A stretch of DNA of 64,000 bases from an uncultured Subdoligranulum sp. (GTDB lineage: Bacteria; Bacillota; Clostridia; Oscillospirales; Ruminococcaceae): positions 1 through 64,000 of the forward strand of contig CALZZE010000011.1 in the NCBI GenBank assembly GCA_945830575.1. The letters run 5' to 3'. Positions 26,401-35,545 of this stretch are shown here, piece by piece. The notes beneath the pieces are model-generated. The model was not told the DNA's origin and made no database searches. It was given only the letters and a program-made list of their open reading frames with translations. Each line of letters begins with the position of its first letter. Position 1 is the first letter of the stretch. A program made the position numbers and the translations under genes.

Positions 26401-29400
26401 GACTTTGTGGGCGGCCTTGCGGGCTGCTTTGCTAAAGATGCCGGCACGCTGGAAACCACCGCCGTGGAGGGCCGCGTGCTTGGCCGGGACTGCGTGGGCG
26501 GTCTGCTGGGCTTCAGCGGCAGCCGGAACCTGCCAAACGGCATGACCAGCGCTGTGGTGAGCGTGCGGGGCCGTCACTTTGTGGGCGGCGTGCTGGGCGC
26601 CAGCGTCACCGCCGAAGCCATGGATCTCTCCAACGCCAGAACCACCCGGGCGGTGGGCACCGTTTCCGGCGACAGCATGGTGGGCGGCGTGGCAGGTTAT
26701 CTGCGCAGTACGGCCACCGTGGAGGGAACCGGCGAAGACGAAGCCGCAAAGCTGCTTGGCCTGCTGCCAAAATTTAACAATGGTGTGCCGTCCTTTACCA
26801 CAGAGGACGACGGCGGCCCGGCGGTCATGCTGTCCGGCTTTTCCAACCAGTGCGCCGTCAGCGGCGGCTCCTACACCGGCGGCGTGGCGGGCGTCTGCGA
26901 GGGCAGCATCACCCTGTCGGACGCCTCCAACAGCGGCAGGCTCCAGTGCGCCGTCACCGGGGCCTTTCCCGGGGAAACCGCCAACGCGGTGCCCGTGCGG
27001 AATCAGCTGGAAGACCCGTTCTTTGCGGACACCGACCGGGCGGCTTTCCTCGGCGGCGTCATCGGTCTTTGCGGCCAACAGGCCGCCCTCACCGGCTGCA
27101 CCAACAGCGGCACCGTCTACGGCACCGCCAACGGCGTGGGCGGCATCGCCGGTCTGAATCTGGGCACCCTGTCGGGGTGCAGCAATCTGGCCAATCAGGG
27201 CGACAGCTTCAAAAATATGGTGGGCGGCATCGCGGGCGTCAACGGCGGCTCTGTGAAGGACTGCGCCGCCGGTGCGGGCTGCGCCATCTCTGCGGTGGAG
27301 CACGCGGGCGGCGCGGCAGGCGTCAACCTGAAAAACGGCACGCTGGCGCTGTCGGCGGGCGATCTGCTGTCCTCCGTCAGCGCCCTCTCCCGGTACGCGG
27401 GCGGCGCGGCGGGCACCAATCTGGGCACCATCACGGCGGCGGAGGTCGGCTCGCAGAGCGGCACCCTCACGGTGTCCGCCGTGGACAGCGCGGGCGGCGT
27501 GGCCGGCGACAACCGGGGCGCCATCCGGGGAGCACTGACCGTCCATCCCGGCGTGTCGGTGACGGCCCGGCGCAACAGCGCGGGCGGCGTGGTCGGCCTC
27601 AACAGCGGCAGCATTTTCCATGACGGCAAGACCCTGCAAAGCAGCGCCTCTGTGCGCGCCAACGGCAGCGATGCGGGCGGCATTGCGGGTTTCAACACCG
27701 GCACCATCACCGGCGCACAGGGCGGTGGCACCATCAACGCCGCACGGAACGCGGGCGGCATCGCGGGCCGCAGCGAGGGCACCATCCAGAACGGCCTCGG
27801 CGGCGGCACTGTCACGGCGCTGGGCGGCGCGGCAGGCGGCGTCACCGCCGTCAACACCGGCACGGTGAACGGCACGGCGGTGGAAAGCGCGGTGGTACAC
27901 GGCTATGACGAGGCCATCGGCCTTGTGGCCGCCGTCAATGGGCAGAGCGGCATCATCACCGGCGTGACCGTCACCGGCGGCACCCTCCGGGGCAAGGCCT
28001 CGGCGGCGGGCGGCATCGCCGGGCGCAATCAGGGCAGGGTGGAGAACAGCACCGTCACGGCCATCACCGGCCTGACCGGCCTTGGCGCCCGCAGCGGCAG
28101 CCTGACGTTGGGCGGCGCGGTGGGCCGCAATGAGAGCGGCACGGTCAGCGGCATCCACAGCACGGTCTCGCTGAAGGATTACAGCGGAAATTATCAACAT
28201 CTGGGCGGCGTTGCAGGCGAAAACAACGGCACCCTGCTTTCCTGTACCTGGACGGGCACGCTGGACGCCGCTGCCAGCCGGGACAGGTGTACCCTTGGCG
28301 GCATCGTGGGCCTGAACACCGGCACCGCCTCCGGCTGTGCGGTGGGCGGCAGCGGCATCGTGCAGGCGGCGGGCAGCTTCAACGGGGACGAAAGCTACAG
28401 CCCCGAACAGATGCTTGTCTCCGCCAGCCATGTGGGCGGCATCGCCGGACAGAACACCGGCACGCTGGAAAACTGCCTGCTGGGCACCGCCGGCGGCCTG
28501 ACCAAAGTGAGCGCCAAATACGGCTTCGTGGGCGGCGTGGCAGGCTCCAACAGCGGCAGCATCACGGGCTGCGGCGGCATCTCGGAGCCTGTGCAGACCC
28601 TGCTGAACACGCTGGATACCCGGTACGCCGACGCCATCGCTCAGATGAAAACCGGCAGCTGCGATTCCCTGTGCGGCACCGATGTGGTCATGCGGGACGA
28701 AAAAGCCGCCAATGTGTACACCGACGCCGTCAACCACTGCGTGGTGGCGCTGCGCGGCGGCACCGGCGCCGACCGGGGCGAAGGGTATCTGGGCGGCATC
28801 ACCGGCTACAACACCGACACCGGCCTTCTGACCGGGTGCGCCACCGGAAAATGGATGGTCTACGGCGACAACGTGACCCAGCCCTCCGCGGTGGGCGGTC
28901 TCATCGGCCGCAACGAATCCAACCGGGACAACCGCGTGCTGATGAACCTTGCCGCCGTGCGCCGCTACACCGCCGGATGGAACGACCGTACCGATGCGGC
29001 GCAGGACCGGGATAACCTGTACAACGAGGCCTGCGTGGTCTACGCGGGCACGGGCACCTACTCCACGAAGAACGGCTACAATGACTACACCGAGAACGAG
29101 TGCTTTGTGGGCGGCGTCATCGGCGTGCAGGAAAACCGTACCGGCACCGACTGGACGCTGTCCGAGATCGTCAACGCGGGCAGCGTGTTCAACAGCCGCT
29201 CCAACTATCAGGGCGGCATTATCGCCCACTGGAAGGGCAACAGCGGCACGCTGAAAAATGCCGCCAACTTCGGCGGCATCTACACCAACGCCAACACCCG
29301 GATGTACCAGACAGACGACAAGCGCTGGCCCAGCAACGGCTCGGCGGGCGGCATTGTCAGCTATGTGTACAACCCCAGCAACGGCGCGTCCATGAACATC

Positions 29401-32400
29401 GTGAGCTGTGAGAACCACGGAACCATCCGGGCCTTCACCAAAAAATGGGTGGACGGCGTTCTTGTGGACGGCGTCGGCGGCGCCAACGAGTGCGCGGGCA
29501 TTGTGGGCAAGGCCTCGATGCTCACCGCCGCCGATGCGCTGACCATCAACCTTGTGGACTGCGTCAACACCGGGGCCATCGATTCCCGGTCGCTGGCGGT
29601 GGGTATCTTCGGCTGGCTGGGCGGCGGCAGTGTGGACGGCGTCAGCCTCAACTTTGTGCGCTGCCGCAATTTCGGCACGGATTTCCGCATCGGCAACTGG
29701 GATAACAACAACCGCTACGCAGGCATTCTTGGCGCACGGCAGTACAACAACACGGGCACGCCCGGGCCCACCACCTTCACCGACTGCTTCACCCTCTATG
29801 ACCACAGGGGCGAGGGCGGCGATGATTGGCGGCTGATGGGCAATCCGGAAAACAATACCCGCAATTTCACCGTGACCAACTGCTATTACATGGACGCCGC
29901 CAGCTTCAAAAACAACACGCTCCTCAACGGCCTGCGCTGGAGCGAGGGTACGGCCGCCGAAGCGCCCTATGTCACCTCCTTCACCCTGCTGGACCGCTCC
30001 AGTGACCCGGCGGGCGTGGATGTGACCGACCGCACCGGCAAGCCGGATTTCCGGGGCTGGGTCTATTCCCTGCTGGACGGCAGCGAAGCAAGGGTCGATT
30101 TCCAGAATACCACCGTAGACCTGAACAGCGGCAAGCATGCCAGCTACACCCTCACGCTGCAGTTCTCCCGCCCGGTGACCATCGCCTCGGTGAGCGCGGT
30201 GCAGCGGGTCGGCAATAACTATCCCATGAAGCACCGGTTCACCGTGTACGCGGGGGAGGACACGGTCACGACCACCACCGAGGAAGTGAGAAACGTCATC
30301 AGGACGGCCGCGCTGTATACCGGCAGCTGCACCGCCGACAGCCTTACCATCGATCTGACAAATGTGAGTGACTGGGCCGGCTCGGATGCCGACCGGAACT
30401 ATGCACAAGCCTGGGGCCGGGAACATATCGGCATTGCGGAGCTGGTCATCACCACCGCGGAGGGCTACAAGCTGCACATGGAACCCACAGCCCCCGGCAG
30501 CGTGCAGGGCATGCGCCTGTACGCCGGAACAGGAACCGATGCGCCCGCCTCGGAGCCGTCCTTCTTTGCGGCCCGGCTGGACAGCAGCAGCCTCTCCGAC
30601 ATCACATCGTCCTGCACCATCACGGCGGACGGTTCCCGGAAGTTCATACGGGACGAGAGCAGGGGAGCCGCGCTGGCCTCGCTGCTGCTGCAATTCTCCA
30701 GCAGAACCGGCGGCACAAAGCCCGTCATGGCGGATGTGACCGACGAGGCCTTGCAGGCGTACTATGCCCTTCTGGACGAGCGGGAGCTTGGCGCGCCGCG
30801 GAACATTCAGGTGCGCCGCAGCGAGGAGACCGCCAACATCTACGGCCGCTACGAGGCCAGCTGGCAGCCGCCGGACAAGGGCAGCGCCACCAGCTATGTG
30901 GTCACCCTCTACCACGGCGAGCACGGGGCGGACCCCGCCACCTTCCGGCAGCTGGGAGAACCCTTCACCGTCTATGAGACGCGGGCTACCTTTGCCTCCA
31001 GCGCCGAGCTGTGCGGCCAGGACGCCTACGTGAAGGTGCTGGCCGTCAACGGCTCCGACACCGCGCCGGCGGCGGAGCCTTCGGCCTGCTCCGCCGTGTT
31101 CACCTTTGCGCAGGCTATGCCCACGCCGAAGGTCACCATCCGTCTGGAGGGGAACGACCAATACCTGACGCTGGAGCCGGAGACCGTCCAGTGGCTGGAA
31201 GACAACGCGGACGCGCTGGGCGACTGGAAGGTGGTGGCGCAGCTGCCGCCCACCAGCCAGTCGTACACCTTCACGGCCACCACCCAAAAGCTGGCCAACG
31301 GCGGGATGCGCATCAAACTGAACAACCTGAACAACGCCAGCACCGCCACGGCGCTGCGGGCCTGGGCGGAACCGGGCGAGGGGCTGCGCTCCTGGTACCG
31401 TTCCGAACAGCTGAACGAGCCTGTCAGCCTGCCCAAAAAATACCCGGCGGGCACCCTCACCGCTGCGGCCGCGGTCACCGGCGATTCCGACCGGACGCTT
31501 GCTGTGCAGGTGGACTTCGCCTTTGCCCGCACCGGCGTCGTACCGCCGGTGTATCAGGCGCTGCTGCTGGCAAAATGCACCGATGCATCTCTGAAAATAG
31601 GCGATGCCTCGCTTGAAAACGAATATGTGGTGGTGGCGCAGTCTGAGCCGGCCGCCATGCAGGAGGCGCGGCACGCGGTGTTTGATGACCTGCCCACCAC
31701 GCTGTGGCAGAGCTATGACATCAGCACCCTCACGGCGGTGGTGCTGCCGGTTTCCTCCGGCAGCGGCCCGGTATACACCTGGCGCACCGCCGCGCAGGAC
31801 GAGGTGGCCGCCGCCATGAAAAAGTACGCCGACCCGGTGTGGAAACAGGGCTGGCAGATCATCGCCGGCGAGGACGGCTTTACCTTCCGCCACTCCACGC
31901 CGCTGAAGGAGGCGGCTGCCTCCGGCACGGCGGAATCGCTGTGGCGCTCCGGCGGCTTTGGCCTGCACCTTCTGGACGCGGTGACCATCGAAGAGTACAC
32001 CGCCGGGGTGGAAAACGGCGCGCTGCAATACCATTTCAGCTGGAGCGCTGCGGACAGCGCGGACAGCTACAAAGTGACGCTGGAAGGAAAAATTTCTGAA
32101 GACGATGCGATCTGGGAGACCATCGCCGTCCCGCCGGTCAGCGGCACCACGCTCAGCGGCGTGGCCGCGGACGGCTGGCAGTACAACGCTGTGCGCCTCA
32201 CCGTCACCGCGATGGGCAGCGGCAGTCTGGGCCGCACCACCGTCAGAACCTTTGACAAACTGGTGCAGCGCCTGCCTGCGGTGGCTGCGCCCTCCGCGGC
32301 GCTGGACGAGCAGCGCAGCAAGCTGGAATACACCATCCGCTGGCTGCCGGTGGAGGAATTCCCCGACGGGGCGCTGGAGTGCTATCAGGTGTGGGCCGTG

Positions 32401-33546
32401 CAGGAGGGCGAAAGCACCGCGGTTCTGCTGGGCAGCACCACAGACACCGAACTGAAGGTGGATTTGGAGCAGTACGCCGGCACCACGCTGAACCTGTCCG
32501 TGACGGCGAAAGCCGCCCCCGGCCAGACCAGTTACGTGGATTCGCTGCCCGGCGGCGTGACCCCGCTGCCGGTGGCCAACCGTCTGGCAGCGCCGGTCAT
32601 CCAAAGCATGACGCTGACGGTGGACGGCAGTGCCGTCACCGCAGACACCACGGTATCCACCGAACAGCTGTACAACGGGATGCTGCTGGATGTGGCTGTG
32701 GACGGCTCGGCAGCCAACGTGGGCTGCAAGGTGCAGGTCTGGTATTATGATACCCGCGATGCCGCCGATGCCGCTGCGGCCGAAGGGCCGTCCGGGCCGG
32801 GCAGGCTGCGGGATGATGTGGGCCTGAGCCGGACGCTGGCGGCCACCTGGGAGGATGCCGGCAGGTACATGGTGGTGGGCGTGCAGTCCTTCAACCAGAG
32901 CGATGTATCCTCCTTCTGGTCGTACAAGGTGTACCCTGTGCGGCTGCCTGCCATGCAGCTGGCTCCCTGTGACCCGGAGATCGACATTGTGACGCAGCCG
33001 GTGACCATCACGGTGGGCGGCGGCAGTGACACGCTGTCCGCCATGCAGCTCAGAGCGGTGGAGTGGAACCGTCCCGCCATCGCGGCGGAAGCCGTTGAGA
33101 CCTATACCGTCACGCTGACCCATGCGGGAACCGGCGTCCAGCCGCTTACCATCACCATCAAAGTGAACCGGGACGGCAGCATTGAGGAGGTCACCCAGAC
33201 CGACACCGCCGGATGGACTGAAACCATCAACGGCCAGTACAAGGCCGGCGACGGTTCGGTGCGCGACTTCGTGATGACGCTGTCGCCCGCCGTGTCGGAG
33301 CAGCGGGAGCCCACCGCGGACGGCGGAAGCCGGGTCACCGGCTACCGGGTCACGCTGGCGGATATTGCCGGCTTTGACCAGGCTGTCAAGGATGCCATGC
33401 CGAACTGGCAGAATCTGAACCGGACGTTCACCGACAAGGCGGCGGTCACCGCCGTCCCGGCAGCTGGGACGACCCCCGGCGCACCGCCGCTGCTGGTCAG
33501 CTCTGCCACAGGCGAAGTGGCTGTGCTGCCAGGCGCCAACAACTGA
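23491..33546 (+). CDS. Giant prepilin-like adhesin with GLUG-type repeats (3351 aa)
   Basis: ATG 23491 follows GGGGAAAGGG. Residues 1-12 form a basic leader ending in Gly12. Mature FTLVELTVVLAILAILA is a textbook type IV pilin N-terminus with Glu at mature position 5. A pilin-like region follows to about residue 450. From about 470 to 2090 come dozens of repeats built on (V/A)GGIAG..N.G.I..C, matching the GLUG motif of surface adhesins. Residues 2150-2340 resemble a carbohydrate-binding jelly roll, and about 2435 to the end looks like fibronectin-III-type sandwiches. There is no LPxTG or C-terminal membrane helix, so anchoring would be through the pilin helix, most likely at the pilus tip. 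First gene of a four-gene pseudopilin operon. Confidence 0.85.
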   Translation: MLSFRRSDNRKGFTLVELTVVLAILAILAAMIGGALTAWVRLSRFEKNEANARTVYQAAQIALTRRQAAGTLEDWLERAAAEGVLGAGYGGQDQQVQKRVRALFYDRQNPDTAAGRLVRELLEDYTYDDSLWEASLCVEVDVTSGRVYAVFYASGEERLRFGEPLDITDRSYEHRRGESLVGYYGTGLVDVVSLKQIKLKVRSQQLVNGETLTMNWSGNSRGQDMDVTYEVVFYSADDGRKLFSVQVDLLTQSLDPAVQFSRSNPMAMLPVTLYNADGSAAGEGNYLFPLSYEGGRFTLTLDAMMSAGILENAGEEGIRTGSLFSITRFVDGPVQLEATVQAFPNEQGEQEYTPSKVSSRSNQENALFGSMNGSKATLSAFRHLYNLRFAGEGQLTAVFGKKRLDWTDGSVVVYQPSELGKPPQASIPSADKAVAFPAIPEWKQNQTLSGGGTVLRNVQLRTESVAGEALYAGLFGVNRGAITNLTLENPDMAVNLAKAYADKAAVDAAVNAAAQGSGAAKKQDMFLPRLRGAGALCGLNTGTVTGCRLDLTGAGARVAAAVAFGENPTADDAAADRQVLYQEGTNTVQVGEVRGVGGLVGIVRRAVTGEDRGACAVTNLTVTGKADSTGVIGLLVPLQAEAAADTAERAHYDKASTGYLPVGCGGAAGVVAVPQNAFGTVGCGVNVTGNGYTGGVAGSMLGLEEAVSFSGLEVTGSGSVTASRGWTGGKLGQFFGGITGYLNHAALDGAVSAAGAGRYSLEVDHATSGTQITETLLPGLLKGDFVGGIAGFARNATLQQCRTALGRVTGSDGASITARGFVLGQRFVGGLLGGSSASSFTLASGTNNSHVFGQRYVGGIVAVNGGGCTVSGAVNNGLVAGIGDSAAYVGGIAGTNDASWGETGSAVLEKCSVVWNQEFLTGEERLETYYNLLARLGADKADFVGGLAGYVGTDGSIQAPGTMTVVLVGRDFVGGLAGCFAKDAGTLETTAVEGRVLGRDCVGGLLGFSGSRNLPNGMTSAVVSVRGRHFVGGVLGASVTAEAMDLSNARTTRAVGTVSGDSMVGGVAGYLRSTATVEGTGEDEAAKLLGLLPKFNNGVPSFTTEDDGGPAVMLSGFSNQCAVSGGSYTGGVAGVCEGSITLSDASNSGRLQCAVTGAFPGETANAVPVRNQLEDPFFADTDRAAFLGGVIGLCGQQAALTGCTNSGTVYGTANGVGGIAGLNLGTLSGCSNLANQGDSFKNMVGGIAGVNGGSVKDCAAGAGCAISAVEHAGGAAGVNLKNGTLALSAGDLLSSVSALSRYAGGAAGTNLGTITAAEVGSQSGTLTVSAVDSAGGVAGDNRGAIRGALTVHPGVSVTARRNSAGGVVGLNSGSIFHDGKTLQSSASVRANGSDAGGIAGFNTGTITGAQGGGTINAARNAGGIAGRSEGTIQNGLGGGTVTALGGAAGGVTAVNTGTVNGTAVESAVVHGYDEAIGLVAAVNGQSGIITGVTVTGGTLRGKASAAGGIAGRNQGRVENSTVTAITGLTGLGARSGSLTLGGAVGRNESGTVSGIHSTVSLKDYSGNYQHLGGVAGENNGTLLSCTWTGTLDAAASRDRCTLGGIVGLNTGTASGCAVGGSGIVQAAGSFNGDESYSPEQMLVSASHVGGIAGQNTGTLENCLLGTAGGLTKVSAKYGFVGGVAGSNSGSITGCGGISEPVQTLLNTLDTRYADAIAQMKTGSCDSLCGTDVVMRDEKAANVYTDAVNHCVVALRGGTGADRGEGYLGGITGYNTDTGLLTGCATGKWMVYGDNVTQPSAVGGLIGRNESNRDNRVLMNLAAVRRYTAGWNDRTDAAQDRDNLYNEACVVYAGTGTYSTKNGYNDYTENECFVGGVIGVQENRTGTDWTLSEIVNAGSVFNSRSNYQGGIIAHWKGNSGTLKNAANFGGIYTNANTRMYQTDDKRWPSNGSAGGIVSYVYNPSNGASMNIVSCENHGTIRAFTKKWVDGVLVDGVGGANECAGIVGKASMLTAADALTINLVDCVNTGAIDSRSLAVGIFGWLGGGSVDGVSLNFVRCRNFGTDFRIGNWDNNNRYAGILGARQYNNTGTPGPTTFTDCFTLYDHRGEGGDDWRLMGNPENNTRNFTVTNCYYMDAASFKNNTLLNGLRWSEGTAAEAPYVTSFTLLDRSSDPAGVDVTDRTGKPDFRGWVYSLLDGSEARVDFQNTTVDLNSGKHASYTLTLQFSRPVTIASVSAVQRVGNNYPMKHRFTVYAGEDTVTTTTEEVRNVIRTAALYTGSCTADSLTIDLTNVSDWAGSDADRNYAQAWGREHIGIAELVITTAEGYKLHMEPTAPGSVQGMRLYAGTGTDAPASEPSFFAARLDSSSLSDITSSCTITADGSRKFIRDESRGAALASLLLQFSSRTGGTKPVMADVTDEALQAYYALLDERELGAPRNIQVRRSEETANIYGRYEASWQPPDKGSATSYVVTLYHGEHGADPATFRQLGEPFTVYETRATFASSAELCGQDAYVKVLAVNGSDTAPAAEPSACSAVFTFAQAMPTPKVTIRLEGNDQYLTLEPETVQWLEDNADALGDWKVVAQLPPTSQSYTFTATTQKLANGGMRIKLNNLNNASTATALRAWAEPGEGLRSWYRSEQLNEPVSLPKKYPAGTLTAAAAVTGDSDRTLAVQVDFAFARTGVVPPVYQALLLAKCTDASLKIGDASLENEYVVVAQSEPAAMQEARHAVFDDLPTTLWQSYDISTLTAVVLPVSSGSGPVYTWRTAAQDEVAAAMKKYADPVWKQGWQIIAGEDGFTFRHSTPLKEAAASGTAESLWRSGGFGLHLLDAVTIEEYTAGVENGALQYHFSWSAADSADSYKVTLEGKISEDDAIWETIAVPPVSGTTLSGVAADGWQYNAVRLTVTAMGSGSLGRTTVRTFDKLVQRLPAVAAPSAALDEQRSKLEYTIRWLPVEEFPDGALECYQVWAVQEGESTAVLLGSTTDTELKVDLEQYAGTTLNLSVTAKAAPGQTSYVDSLPGGVTPLPVANRLAAPVIQSMTLTVDGSAVTADTTVSTEQLYNGMLLDVAVDGSAANVGCKVQVWYYDTRDAADAAAAEGPSGPGRLRDDVGLSRTLAATWEDAGRYMVVGVQSFNQSDVSSFWSYKVYPVRLPAMQLAPCDPEIDIVTQPVTITVGGGSDTLSAMQLRAVEWNRPAIAAEAVETYTVTLTHAGTGVQPLTITIKVNRDGSIEEVTQTDTAGWTETINGQYKAGDGSVRDFVMTLSPAVSEQREPTADGGSRVTGYRVTLADIAGFDQAVKDAMPNWQNLNRTFTDKAAVTAVPAAGTTPGAPPLLVSSATGEVAVLPGANN
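24897..29740 (+). repeat. Coding repeat region: GGIAG/GLUG-like motifs in the giant pilin
   Basis: Irregular units of about 25-60 codons, each centred on Gly-Gly-(Ile/Val/Leu)-Ala/Val/Leu-Gly, usually followed by Asn-x-Gly-x-(Ile/Leu) and a Cys. DNA copies of the core are GC-rich variants of ggcggcatcgcgggc. Unit spacing and flanks vary, so this is protein-level repetition rather than a tandem DNA satellite. Confidence 0.8.
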
Positions 33547-33568
33547 ACCGAAGAAAGGAGGCGGGCCT

Positions 33569-34309
33569 GTGAGCCGCAAACTGAAAGAAACCGGCGGCGC
33601 AGCGCTGCTGCTGGTGCTGTGCGTGGGGGCGCTGTTCGTCAGCCTGTCTGCCGCCATGGTCTACGCGGCGGGTCAGCTGACGGCCTCCGCCAACCGGCTG
33701 TACTGGGAGCAGGACGCTTACCGGCAGGCCCGCAGCTTCGGCGAATGTATGGAGCAGGAGCTGTGCGCCAGCGGGGACACCGCCCTGAAAAGCTTTGTCA
33801 ACAATACCTTTTTAAGGGGGCTTTCCTACGCGGAAAACACCGCCTACCCCTTTGCTCAGACCGGGGAGCCTTCGCCGGGCTTTGCCCCGCTGACGGTGAC
33901 CCTTTCCAAGGAGATCCTGCTGGCCACCGGCGACAACCGGGGCGCCATCAGCTTTGAGACCACCGACGCCGCCCTGCAATGGGCGAAAAGCTACGCCGCC
34001 GTGCCGGTGAATGACTGTGCCGTGACGGTGCAGGTCACCGCGCAGGGCGAGGAGGCAGCCTGCACCTACACCCAAATTTATCTGCGCACCGGCATTTTTC
34101 CGCTGGTGTTCCTTGTGGACGGCACCGAGTATCAGGCGGGGGCGGACGGCAAGCTGTACCGGCGGGGCGTCACCAACCCCGGAACCCGTCCGTGGGAGGA
34201 GCTGCTGAACCAGGAACTGACCTACTATTTCGACACCAACATGGGGAGCGAACTGAAATTTGAGAGGGAAGGAGGCCCCGAGGATGAAGACAAAACCGCT
34301 GGCCAATGA
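33569..34309 (+). CDS. PilX-like minor pilus assembly protein
   Basis: A 246-residue protein with one N-terminal hydrophobic helix (about residues 9-35) and a 210-residue extracytoplasmic domain containing three Cys residues (C54, C61 and one later). GTG 33569 is set by AAAGGAGG eight bases upstream. The N-terminus RKLKETGGAALLLVL resembles PilX/GspK-type minor pilins, which lack the canonical FTLVE helix; no Glu5 is present. It lies 22 bp after the giant pilin and overlaps the next gene by 26 bp, so co-assembly is likely. Confidence 0.6.
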   Translation: MSRKLKETGGAALLLVLCVGALFVSLSAAMVYAAGQLTASANRLYWEQDAYRQARSFGECMEQELCASGDTALKSFVNNTFLRGLSYAENTAYPFAQTGEPSPGFAPLTVTLSKEILLATGDNRGAISFETTDAALQWAKSYAAVPVNDCAVTVQVTAQGEEAACTYTQIYLRTGIFPLVFLVDGTEYQAGADGKLYRRGVTNPGTRPWEELLNQELTYYFDTNMGSELKFEREGGPEDEDKTAGQ

Positions 34310-34634
34310 CCGTGGCGAGACCATCGTGGAGGTGGTGGCGGCGTTCCTGCTGCTGCTCCTCTTCATCGGGATGTTCAACATGGCCATCAGCTTTTCCCGG
34401 GCCATGATGAACCGGGCCAACCTCCTGCGGGAGACCATGTACCAGTCCGAGACCGGGCTGCGCCGGCCGGGCGAGGCCGACCCCGCCGTGACGGCGGATA
34501 CGCTGGACGGCGAGACCGACCAGACCCTCACCTTTCAGGGGGATCGGAGCAGCTTTTCGCTGACCGTGCAGCGGGGAACCTCCAAAGCCGGGGACTATAC
34601 CTATCACCAGTACGCGCCAAAGGAGGCACCATGA
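34284..34634 (+). CDS. Small minor prepilin (116 aa)
   Basis: N-terminus ends NDRG with predicted cleavage after Gly11; the mature protein starts ETIVEVVAAFLLLLLF, with Glu at position 5 and an unusual charged residue at position 1. A short globular part follows. AAGGAGG lies eight bases before ATG 34284, and that ATG lies inside the upstream gene. The four-base ATGA overlap with the next gene shows coupling. Confidence 0.7.
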   Translation: MKTKPLANDRGETIVEVVAAFLLLLLFIGMFNMAISFSRAMMNRANLLRETMYQSETGLRRPGEADPAVTADTLDGETDQTLTFQGDRSSFSLTVQRGTSKAGDYTYHQYAPKEAP

Positions 34635-35443
34635 TCCGAACGCTGCGGGAGCGCCGGGGCACCACGCTGGTGGAGCTGGTGGTGTGCATGCTGCTGCTGT
34701 CCATCTTTCTGCTGGCAGCGACCTCCCTCATCCGTCCCTGCGCCGAAATTTTTCTGCGGATGCAGAACCTCAGCCGCGCCCAGATGATCAGCGACACGAT
34801 GGTGGACTACCTGCAGGGGCAGCTGCTCCACGCGCAGGGCACCCTGCGCCTGTGCGATACCGGCTACGACGAGGACAGCGCCGGCGCCGTGTTTCAGACT
34901 GCCGCCGCGGCAAACGGCAGCAGGGGCACGGCGGTGGAGTTTCAGGTCTCCACCAACGTGGACCGGGACGAAAACGACGTGGGCCGGGGCGACCGCGCCG
35001 CCGCCTACAAGCTCATCGACGGCGGTTATGTGCCCCGCACCGCGGGAACCCGCGCCGCGCCGGGCGGCGTCCCTGCCCCGGTGTTCGAGACGCCGCTGGC
35101 GGCGGGCACCCTCCATGAGCGGTATTATATGCCCGGCAAAAACGGCGAATATCTGTACAAAAACGACACGGGAGACTACTGTGCCTACGCGGGCACCGAC
35201 GCTTTCCCGGAAGGCTTCTATATGGGCATGGCGGTGCGGCTGGAGTTCACCGTATACAGCTGGATGCCCCGCAAAACCACCGACCCGGTGCGGGTCACGG
35301 CGCTGGACGTGAAGGTGGAGGTGTACGCCAGCGAGCAGGACGCGGAGAACGGCGCCGCGCCGCTGCACAGCCGCCGCGCCATTCTGGATCTGGCGGACGC
35401 ACCCCGGCTGGTACAGGGCAGCAGCCCCGCCGCAGCGGCCTGA
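34631..35443 (+). CDS. Minor prepilin, PilW/PilJ-like (270 aa)
   Basis: The leader ends RERRG (cleavage after Gly10) and the mature N-terminus TTLVELVVCMLLLSIF has Glu at position 5. The C-terminal domain of about 220 residues is rich in Tyr, Gly and Asp. Larger minor pilins of this kind usually prime the pilus tip. Last gene of the 23491-35443 operon; I see only a weak T-rich stretch after it. Confidence 0.75.
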   Translation: MIRTLRERRGTTLVELVVCMLLLSIFLLAATSLIRPCAEIFLRMQNLSRAQMISDTMVDYLQGQLLHAQGTLRLCDTGYDEDSAGAVFQTAAAANGSRGTAVEFQVSTNVDRDENDVGRGDRAAAYKLIDGGYVPRTAGTRAAPGGVPAPVFETPLAAGTLHERYYMPGKNGEYLYKNDTGDYCAYAGTDAFPEGFYMGMAVRLEFTVYSWMPRKTTDPVRVTALDVKVEVYASEQDAENGAAPLHSRRAILDLADAPRLVQGSSPAAAA

Positions 35444-35470
35444 CAGGCGGTTCTTTTTTGAAAAAAGCTA

Positions 35471-35499
35471 TGGACAAGGCCGGTGCAGTTTGTTATAAT
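35471..35499 (+). promoter_or_regulatory. Promoter of the BTAD-type regulator
   Basis: TGGACA (35471-35476) and TATAAT (35494-35499) with a 17-bp spacer. Confidence 0.6.
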
Positions 35500-35545
35500 T
35501 GGCACAGGAACGTGACAACACATAACATGAGCGGAGTGTGAGACC

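Noticed and set aside
24897-29740. CRISPR- or satellite-like DNA repetition
   Set aside because: Units vary in length and sequence at the DNA level, remain in frame and encode GGIAG motifs; no constant spacer or repeat length.
23509-33657. A continuous open frame of over 3300 codons on the minus strand, antisense to the giant pilin
   Set aside because: It has no ribosome site, signal or recognisable domain, and its composition (His, Gln, Arg, Gly runs) is that of the complement of GC-rich Gly/Ala/Thr codons. Sense features are strong, so this is a shadow.
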